Under the pieces are notes generated by a model. It had not been told where the DNA came from and ran no database searches. It saw nothing but the letters and a program-made list of their open reading frames with translations. From Streptomyces katrae (GTDB lineage Bacteria; Actinomycetota; Actinomycetes; Streptomycetales; Streptomycetaceae), in NCBI RefSeq assembly GCF_000966975.1, contig NZ_JZWV01000265.1, positions 1 through 18,337 on the forward strand: a DNA stretch of 18,337 nucleotides, given 5' to 3'. A program made the position numbers and the translations under genes. Positions 12,876 through 18,337 of this stretch are shown in pieces (the stretch's first letter is position 1; each line of letters starts with the position of its first letter).

Positions 12876-14435
12876 TCAGCCGAGGGTCGCGCCCAGGACC
12901 ATGAATCCGCCGATCGCCAGGAGCAGGATGCCCATCAAGGGCGCGACGAAGCGGAGGTACTGGTCGTAGCGGATCTTTGCCAGGGCCAGGCCGCCCATGA
13001 CCACGGCCGAGGTCGGCGTGATCAGGTTCACCCAGCCCGATGCCGACTGGTACGCCGTGACCACCAGGGACCGCCTGACGCCGGCGAAGTCGGCGAGCGG
13101 GGCCAGGATCGGCATGGCGAGGGCGGCGTGACCGGACGAGGACGGTACGAGGAACGCCAGGGGGACGTTGACCAGGAACATCAGCACCGCGAAGGCCCCG
13201 TGGGACGTGCCCGAGACGGCGCTGTGCAGGCCGTTCAGGATGGTGTCGGTGACGGCGGCGTTGTTCATGATCACGGTGACCCCGCGGGCCAGTACGACGA
13301 TCAATCCCGCGCCGACGAAGTCCCCGGCTCCACGGGTGATCGCCTCGGCCGTGCCGTGCTCGCCCAGGCCGCCGATCAGGCCCACCGCGACGGCGGCGAC
13401 GATGAACAGGGCGGCCAGTTCCGGGAAGTACCAGCCGAGCGTCGGCAGGAAGGTGACGCCCAGGTCCGCCCAGGGGACGACCGCGAAGATCATGAAGAGG
13501 AACGTCGTGGCGAAGACACCGAGGACGGCCCGGTGCCGGCCCGTGAGGGCGGCCACCTCCTCATCCTGTTCTGCGAGGGCCCGGTCCTCGTCGGTGGACG
13601 GGGTCAGCGAGCGCGCGGGGTCGGCCAGGACGCGCTTGGCGTACCGGAGCACGTACCAGGCCGCGATGGCCGTCAGGGACACCCACATGGCCAGCCGCAG
13701 CAGGATGCCGTCACCCGTGCCGATGCCCGCGCTGTCGGAGGCGACACCGGTGGCGAAGGGGTTGACGGTGGAGGCCAGCGTCCCCACCCCGGCACCCACC
13801 ATGATCACGGAGGCCGCCACCATCCGGTCGTAGCCGAGGGCGAGCATCAGCGGGATCATCAGCCCGTAGAAGCCGAGCGTCTCCTCCGCCATCCCGTACG
13901 TGGTCCCACCCAGGGAGAACACCGCCACGAGGGCCACGAGCAGGAGGGTCCGGTGTCCGTGCAGGCGGTGTGCGAGGCGGGCCACGCCGAGGTCGAGCGC
14001 ACCCGTGCGCAGGGTCACGGTGATGAACGCGCCCACCGCCAGGATGAACAGGAAGACTCCGGCGGCGCCCGCGAACGACCCGGCCGCGCCCGGCGTGGTG
14101 AGCCCCGTCCCGGCATCGGTGACCCCGTACAGGCCGTTGACGGGTGACAGGAACAGGTCCTTGAGCCGGTCGAGGAAGTCCGTGGTCCGCTCCACCGCGT
14201 GGTAGGTGCCGGGGATCGGAGCGCCGTCCGGTGTGGTGTCGTAGCGGCCCGCCGATATGGCGAAGGTCAGGGCCCACACGGCGACGGTCACGGCCACCAG
14301 CACCGTGAAGGCGGAGGGGAAGGGCAGGCGCCGTCTGCTGTCCCCGGACGGTGCGGGGGCGGCGTCGGGGCCCGCGGCGGGCTCGTCCGGGCCGTCGCTC
14401 TCGCGGCTCGCCGGGGGAGTGGTGCTGGTGCTCAT
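12876..14435 (-). CDS. arcD: ArcD/YfcC-family basic amino acid antiporter (probable arginine/ornithine exchanger)
   Basis: The 519-residue product is a polytopic membrane protein with about 12 helices and a charged, Pro/Ala-rich N-terminal tail of some 35 residues. It belongs to the YfcC/ArcD (DcuC-like) family. Diagnostic segments are YGMAEETLGFYGLMIPLML, GVGTLASTVNPFATG, VIMNNAAVTDTILNGL, LVPSSSGHAALAMPILAPL and SGWVNLITPTSAVVMGGLA. In arginine deiminase operons this family exchanges external arginine for ornithine; the substrate here is inferred from context. It starts at 14435 with AGGA upstream, and its ATG overlaps the arcC stop in an ATGA, so translation is probably coupled. Without the operon the family alone would allow other amino acids, peptides or dicarboxylates. 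Confidence 0.85.
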   Translation of the reverse strand: MSTSTTPPASRESDGPDEPAAGPDAAPAPSGDSRRRLPFPSAFTVLVAVTVAVWALTFAISAGRYDTTPDGAPIPGTYHAVERTTDFLDRLKDLFLSPVNGLYGVTDAGTGLTTPGAAGSFAGAAGVFLFILAVGAFITVTLRTGALDLGVARLAHRLHGHRTLLLVALVAVFSLGGTTYGMAEETLGFYGLMIPLMLALGYDRMVAASVIMVGAGVGTLASTVNPFATGVASDSAGIGTGDGILLRLAMWVSLTAIAAWYVLRYAKRVLADPARSLTPSTDEDRALAEQDEEVAALTGRHRAVLGVFATTFLFMIFAVVPWADLGVTFLPTLGWYFPELAALFIVAAVAVGLIGGLGEHGTAEAITRGAGDFVGAGLIVVLARGVTVIMNNAAVTDTILNGLHSAVSGTSHGAFAVLMFLVNVPLAFLVPSSSGHAALAMPILAPLADFAGVRRSLVVTAYQSASGWVNLITPTSAVVMGGLALAKIRYDQYLRFVAPLMGILLLAIGGFMVLGATLG

Positions 14436-15385
14436 CTCTGTTCCTGGTGTGTGAGGGCGCCGTCCTGCGGGGCACGGCCACTGGGGCTGACGACGGTGCC
14501 GGCGGCGCCGTCGAGGATGGCCCGGGCGTCTTCGAGGGCGCCGATCGCGGCTGTGCCGCCGGTCAGCTCCACGAAACGGCACACCGCTTCGACCTTCGGG
14601 CCCATCGACCCGGCCGGGAACCGGTGCGCGCGCAGCCGGGCGGGGGTCGTGTGACGGACGGGCTCGGCCTTCGGGGTGCCGTGGCCGAGTTCGACGTACG
14701 GGACATCGGTCAGCAGCAGCAGGAAGTCGGCGTCCAGGGCTTCGGCCAGCACGGCGGCGGTGAGGTCCTTGTCCACCACGGCCTCGACGCCGGCCAGCCG
14801 GCCCTGCTCGTCGCGGACCACCGGGACTCCGCCGCCGCCCGCGCATACGGCCACCGTGCCGGAGTCGAGCAGCAGGCGGATCAGGCGGGTCTCGACGACG
14901 CGCTGGGGGCGGGGCGAAGGGACGACCCGACGCCAGTGTTCGCCGTCCTGCTTGACCGTCCAGCCGCGTTCGGCGGCGAGGCTTTCGGCCTCGGCCCGCC
15001 CGTAGACCGGGCCGACGAACTTCTCGGGGCCGGCGAAGGCGGGATCGGCGGCGGAGACGAGGGTCTGGTTGAGCAGGGCGCAGACCTGCCGGGCGGGCAG
15101 GGCGTTCTGCAGGCTCTGCAGCAGCCAGTAACCGATCATGCCCTGGGTCTCCGCGCCCAGCACGTCGAAGGGGTACGGGCCGCTCAGCGAGCGGTCCGCA
15201 GCGCTCTGGAGGGCGAGCACGCCGACCTGGGGGCCGTTGCCGTGGGTGATGACCAGCTCGTGCTGCTCCGCCAACGGGGCCAGGGCGTCAACGGCCCTGT
15301 GCACGTTGGCCAGTTGGATGGCGGCGTCCGGCCGCTCGGTGCGGTGCAGGAGGGCGTTGCCGCCCAGGGCTATGACGACACGCAT
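14432..15385 (-). CDS. arcC: Carbamate kinase
   Basis: The 317-residue product matches carbamate kinase over its full length. Hallmarks are IALGGNALL at the N-terminus, THGNGPQVG (about 48-56), QGMIGYWLLQSLQNAL, the nucleotide-site loop CAGGGGVPVV (about 179-188), VVDKDLTAAVLAEALDADFLLLLTDV, and GSMGPKVEAVCRFVE. It transfers phosphate from carbamoyl phosphate to ADP, giving ATP, ammonia and CO2, the energy-yielding step of the deiminase pathway. It lies 32 bases after arcB and overlaps the antiporter gene by ATGA. GGAG lies about 10 bases before the ATG. A true carbamate kinase, rather than only an anabolic carbamoyl-phosphate synthase, supports the catabolic reading of the operon. Confidence 0.95.
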   Translation of the reverse strand: MRVVIALGGNALLHRTERPDAAIQLANVHRAVDALAPLAEQHELVITHGNGPQVGVLALQSAADRSLSGPYPFDVLGAETQGMIGYWLLQSLQNALPARQVCALLNQTLVSAADPAFAGPEKFVGPVYGRAEAESLAAERGWTVKQDGEHWRRVVPSPRPQRVVETRLIRLLLDSGTVAVCAGGGGVPVVRDEQGRLAGVEAVVDKDLTAAVLAEALDADFLLLLTDVPYVELGHGTPKAEPVRHTTPARLRAHRFPAGSMGPKVEAVCRFVELTGGTAAIGALEDARAILDGAAGTVVSPSGRAPQDGALTHQEQR

Positions 15386-15417
15386 GGGGGAGTTCTCCGT
15401 CGATCGGGTGTCGGGGT

Positions 15418-16419
15418 TCAGTCGGTGAGGGTGGCGACGAGGACGGCCTTGATCGTGTGCAGCCGGTTCTCCGCCTGGTCGAACACGATCGAGTGGACCG
15501 ACTCGAAGACCTCGTCCGTGACCTCCATGGCGGTCATGCCGGTCCGGGCCGCGATCTTGGCCCCGACCGTGGTGTCGCTGTCGTGGAACGCCGGCAGGCA
15601 GTGCATGAACTTCACCTGCGGGTTTCCGGTCGCCTTCAGCACGTCCATCGTCACCTGGTACGGCCGCAGCAGTGCGATCCGCTCGTCCCACATCTCCGCG
15701 GGCTCTCCCATGGACAGCCATACGTCGGTGTAGACGAAGTCGACACCGGCGACCCCCTCGGCCACGTCCTCGGTGAGGGTGATCCGTGCTCCGGTGGAGG
15801 CCGCCGCCGCGCGCGCCGCGGCCACCACCTCAGGGGCGTTGGCCAGCGCGGCGGGAGCGACCATGCGGACGTCCATGCCGAGCATCGCGGCCGTGATCAG
15901 CAGGGAGCTGCCGACGTTGTTGCGGGCGTCGCCGAGGTAGGCGAACGACACCTGTTCCAGCGGCTTGTCGGTGTGCTCCCACATGGTGAGCACGTCGGCG
16001 AGGGACTGGGTGGGGTGCCACTGGTCGGTCAGCCCGTTCCACACCGGGACCCCGGCGTACCGGGCCAGCTCCTCCACCAGCCGCTGGTCGCTGCCCCGGT
16101 ACTCGATGCCGTCGTAGTACCGGCCCAGCACCCGGGCGGTGTCCTTGATGGACTCCTTGTGGCCGAGCTGGGAACTCGCGGGTTCGAGGTAGGTGACGTG
16201 GGCGCCCTCCTGGTGGGCGGCCACTTCGAAGGCGCACCGGGTGCGGGTGGAGGTCTTCTCGAAGATGACGGCGATGTTCTTGCCGTGCAGCCGCCGGCTC
16301 CCGGTTCCGGCAGAGCGGGCGGCCTTCAGCTGTTCGGACAGTTCCAGGAGGTGGCGGAACTCCTCGGGGGTGAGGTCGAGTTCCTTGAGGAAGGGGCGGT
16401 GGCGCAGGTCGACGGGCAT
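15418..16419 (-). CDS. arcB: Ornithine carbamoyltransferase, catabolic
   Basis: The 333-residue product carries all hallmark motifs: STRTR (carbamoyl phosphate binding, about 56-60), [11 protein letters not shown] (about 145-155), [10 protein letters not shown] (about 233-242) and MHCLPAFHD (about 273-281). In this operon it would run in the phosphorolytic direction, splitting citrulline into ornithine and carbamoyl phosphate for the carbamate kinase next to it. AAGGAG lies 5 bases before the ATG at 16419. It is 52 bases downstream of arcA and 32 bases upstream of arcC on the same strand. The sequence alone cannot exclude an anabolic ArgF, but no arginine biosynthesis gene is adjacent. Confidence 0.95.
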   Translation of the reverse strand: MPVDLRHRPFLKELDLTPEEFRHLLELSEQLKAARSAGTGSRRLHGKNIAVIFEKTSTRTRCAFEVAAHQEGAHVTYLEPASSQLGHKESIKDTARVLGRYYDGIEYRGSDQRLVEELARYAGVPVWNGLTDQWHPTQSLADVLTMWEHTDKPLEQVSFAYLGDARNNVGSSLLITAAMLGMDVRMVAPAALANAPEVVAAARAAAASTGARITLTEDVAEGVAGVDFVYTDVWLSMGEPAEMWDERIALLRPYQVTMDVLKATGNPQVKFMHCLPAFHDSDTTVGAKIAARTGMTAMEVTDEVFESVHSIVFDQAENRLHTIKAVLVATLTD

Positions 16420-16471
16420 GGTGGCTCCTTCGGTCGTACCGGAAGTCGGGGGTGGTGTGCGGTGGGTGCGG

Positions 16472-17695
16472 TCAGACCGCTTCGCGTTCGACGGGACAGG
16501 TCATGCAGCGCGGACCGCCGCGGCCCCGGCCGAGTTCGCTCCCGCGGATGGTGATGACCTCGATGCCGTTCCTGCGCAGATGCGTGTTGGTGGTGACGTT
16601 GCGCTCGTAGGCGACGACCACGCCGGGTTCCACGGCCAGTACGTTGCAGCCGTCGTCCCACTGCTCGCGTTCGGCGGAGCGGATGTCCTGGCTGGGGGTG
16701 AGGACGTTGATCTTCTCCAGGCCCAGCGCGTCGGCCATCGCCCCGTCGAGTTCCTCGGGGAGGTGAGCGGTGATCTTCATCCCCTGGCCGTCGTGGCCGG
16801 GCTCGATGGTGCAGGACCGCAGCGGCCCGAGGCCCGCGTACCGGGTGAAGGTGTCGCCGCTGACCATGGTCATGACCGTGTCCAGGTGCATGAAGCTGCG
16901 GGACTTGGGCAGTTCGAGGGCGACCACGCGACGTGCGGACCCCGCGGCGAACATCCGCAGCGCGAGCTGCTCGACAGCCTGGGGCGTGGTGCGCTCGCTC
17001 ATGCCGATCAGTACGGCGCCGTTGCCGATGACCAGCACGTCCCCGCCCTCGATGGTGGCGGGGAAGCCGGCCTGTCCGTCCGACCACCGCTGGTGGTCGC
17101 CCTTTTCGAACAGCGGGTGGTGGCCGTAGATCGCCTCGAAGTGGACGGTCTCGCGGCGACGCGCCCGCTTGCGCATCGGGTTGACGCTCACGCCGTCGTA
17201 CACCCAGCACGAAGTGTCGCGGGTGAACAGGTGGTTGGGCAGCGGAGCCAGCACGAAGTCGTCCGGTGCCATGGCGTGCAGCCGTACGCTCGGCACCGCA
17301 CCGGTACGGGCCAGCAGTTCGCGCTTGGTGATCCCGCCGACCAGACAGGCCGCCAGCTCGCCCGGGTCCATGACGTCGAAGGCGGCGTGCACCCGGTCGC
17401 CGGCCAGCGGCCCGAACTCGCGCTCGTCTACGACCCGGTCCAGGACCAGGGTGCGTGCCGCGGGCAGGGCCAGCGTCTCGGTCAGCAGGTCCGCGAAGAG
17501 GTGCACCTGAACGCCTCGGTCGCGCAGGGTGTCCGCGAACGCGTCGTGTTCCTCCCTGGCCCGCTTGACCCACAGGACGTCGTCGAAGAGCAGGGCGTCC
17601 TTGTTCGTCGGGGTGAGTCGTTTGAGCTCCAGATCGGGCCGGTGCAGGATGACCTGCTTCAGCCGGCCGGTCTCGGAGTCCACGTGGAAGGGCAT
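16472..17695 (-). CDS. arcA: Arginine deiminase
   Basis: The 407-residue product is a full-length arginine deiminase. Conserved elements are [57 protein letters not shown], and the C-terminal [13 protein letters not shown], in which Cys397 is the nucleophile. It hydrolyses arginine to citrulline and ammonia in the cytosol. It is the first gene of the operon, so its upstream region (17696-18068) should hold the operon promoter. GAGGT lies 9 bases before the ATG at 17695. The ammonia released may also counter acid stress. The gene looks intact. Confidence 0.96.
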   Translation of the reverse strand: MPFHVDSETGRLKQVILHRPDLELKRLTPTNKDALLFDDVLWVKRAREEHDAFADTLRDRGVQVHLFADLLTETLALPAARTLVLDRVVDEREFGPLAGDRVHAAFDVMDPGELAACLVGGITKRELLARTGAVPSVRLHAMAPDDFVLAPLPNHLFTRDTSCWVYDGVSVNPMRKRARRRETVHFEAIYGHHPLFEKGDHQRWSDGQAGFPATIEGGDVLVIGNGAVLIGMSERTTPQAVEQLALRMFAAGSARRVVALELPKSRSFMHLDTVMTMVSGDTFTRYAGLGPLRSCTIEPGHDGQGMKITAHLPEELDGAMADALGLEKINVLTPSQDIRSAEREQWDDGCNVLAVEPGVVVAYERNVTTNTHLRRNGIEVITIRGSELGRGRGGPRCMTCPVEREAV

Positions 17696-17901
17696 GGCTC
17701 ATTACCTCGGGGTGTGGGGGACAGGTGCAGTCGCCCGCTTCCTGACGCGGTGGTGCACGGCTTCGCTCACGCACCGTCAGTTCGGTTGCGCGGCGGCGGC
17801 CTTTCCGGCAGGACCGGGCGATGTCTGAAGCCTGTCACCGCGTCCCCGCCGCGGCCGGGCGGCGACAGTCCCTGCCATGGGACTCAGTGGCCCCCTTCCT
17901 C

Positions 17902-17939
17902 GGGCCACTCGGCCCAACCGCGTGAGGGCCGTTCGGCCC
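17902..17939. promoter_or_regulatory. Pair of GGGCCG-N2-CGGCCC boxes, probably serving arcA
   Basis: GGGCCACTCGGCCC (17902-17915) matches 11 of 12 fixed bases and GGGCCGTTCGGCCC (17926-17939) is perfect. Their starts are 24 bp apart. They lie 207-244 bases before arcA and 130-167 bases before the CBS gene, so they could serve either. A long arcA leader would be needed for a classical activator position. Confidence 0.55.
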
Positions 17940-17983
17940 CTGCCCCATCGGGACCCGGAGCAGAGGACCGCCGGAACGCCGAC

Positions 17984-17999
17984 GGGGCCGGTCGGCCCC
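17984..17999. promoter_or_regulatory. Perfect GGGCCG-N2-CGGCCC box upstream of the CBS-domain gene
   Basis: GGGGCCGGTCGGCCCC has perfect 7-bp arms. It is centred about 78 bases before the CBS start at 18069, close to the distance seen at the response regulator (85 bases). This fits activation of the CBS gene. Confidence 0.55.
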
Positions 18000-18068
18000 T
18001 CGATCGCGGCCCCCGCCGGGCGCACGCTGGGGTGACCGAGGAGGACAGCGCCGTTGGAGATGAGGCAC

Positions 18069-18337
18069 ATGGTGAAGACACCCTCCGTGGGGCAGGTGAT
18101 GACCGGCGACGTCGTCAAGGCGCACCCGGATACCTCCGTGAAGGAGCTGATACGGCTCCTGACCGGCCACCGAATCAGCGGCCTGCCGGTGGTGGACGAT
18201 GACGACAAGGTGGTGGGCGTGGTCTCCCGTACCGACCTCACCCGGCTGCCGGGCGACGGAGCGGGCGGACTCGTGGGCCGGCTGACGGCCGGCGCGCTGA
18301 TGACGACGCCGGCGGTGACCGTGCATCCCGAACAGTG
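18069..18337 (+). CDS. CBS-domain protein, 3' end beyond window
   Basis: Eighty-nine complete codons are visible. The product starts MVKTPSVGQVMTGDVVKAHPDTSVKELIRLL and shows one full CBS motif (HRISGLPVVDDDDKVVGVVSRTDL). A second one begins at LMTTPAVTVHPEQ before the edge. Paired CBS domains bind adenine nucleotides such as AMP or ATP and report energy state. Small CBS proteins of this kind belong to hypoxia/dormancy regulons in actinobacteria. It is divergent from arcA and has a perfect palindromic box upstream. The ATG at 18069 follows GAGG; an ATG at 18060 is in frame but has no spaced ribosome site. Whether a BON domain or other part follows cannot be seen. Confidence 0.88.
   Translation, partial: MVKTPSVGQVMTGDVVKAHPDTSVKELIRLLTGHRISGLPVVDDDDKVVGVVSRTDLTRLPGDGAGGLVGRLTAGALMTTPAVTVHPEQ

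Larger units (their letters stand above)
17696..18068. other. Divergent control region between arcA and the CBS-domain gene
   Basis: No gene is supported in these 373 bases; the ORFs crossing them are shadows. The region holds three GGGCCG-N2-CGGCCC palindromes and, nearer arcA, an everted repeat AGTCCC-N6-GGGACT (17867-17884). I found no convincing -10/-35 pair on either strand. Confidence 0.6.

Noticed and set aside
12876..14846. Longer antiporter reading frame starting at 14846
   Set aside because: The extra 137 residues overlap arcC out of frame; the ATG at 14435 gives an ATGA overlap and a ribosome site.
16326..17774. 482-residue minus-strand ORF over arcA
   Set aside because: It is a shifted frame of arcA/arcB with Arg/Gly/Pro-rich sequence; the arcA frame carries all catalytic motifs.
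16193..18202. 669-residue plus-strand ORF opposite arcA and arcB
   Set aside because: It is antisense to two unmistakable enzymes and has no recognisable domain or ribosome site.

Overview
The window looks like chromosomal DNA of a high-GC actinomycete, most likely Streptomyces or a close relative. Codons end almost always in G or C, start codons follow GGAGG-type ribosome sites, and the gene families are typical of streptomycetes: a PucR regulator, a divergent WYL regulator/hydrolase pair, a MerR-GyrI regulator, tandem universal stress proteins and a DevR-like response regulator. I saw no tRNA, rRNA, insertion sequence or CRISPR array.

Left part (1-5,800). A PucR-family regulator enters from the left edge on the minus strand; its reading frame shifts at a run of seven G next to a 21-bp tandem repeat. 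Diverging from it is a small cupin gene. A short unrecognised minus-strand ORF and a perfect 9-bp inverted repeat follow. Next come a WYL-domain regulator and a divergent alpha/beta hydrolase, then an SGNH/GDSL hydrolase carrying a perfect 24-bp internal duplication. A strong hairpin separates this block from the next.

Middle part (6,100-10,500). A minus-strand pair encodes a sulfite-oxidase-type molybdopterin protein with a Tat-like N-terminus and a four-helix di-heme cytochrome b, probably its membrane electron partner. A MerR-type regulator follows, with a promoter of the MerR kind: a 19-bp spacer holding a dyad. A C39-like cysteine peptidase and a ferredoxin/metallo-beta-lactamase fusion come after it.

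Right part (10,500-18,337). This looks like a low-oxygen/dormancy module. It has a DevR/OsdR-like response regulator that is broken (linker deletion plus frameshift), a tandem universal stress protein, and a complete arginine deiminase operon reading leftwards: arcA, arcB (ornithine carbamoyltransferase), arcC (carbamate kinase) and an ArcD/YfcC-type antiporter. A CBS-domain protein diverges from arcA and runs off the right edge. Together the arc genes would import arginine, export ornithine and make ATP by substrate-level phosphorylation.

The most interesting signal is a recurring 14-bp palindrome, GGGCCG-N2-CGGCCC. It has three perfect copies and several near copies, placed upstream of the response regulator, the stress protein and the arcA/CBS divergent promoter. 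It has the same architecture as the mycobacterial DosR/DevR box (14 bp, GGG ends, two-fold symmetry). I infer that it defines a local hypoxia-type regulon whose linked regulator gene is damaged in this sequence.
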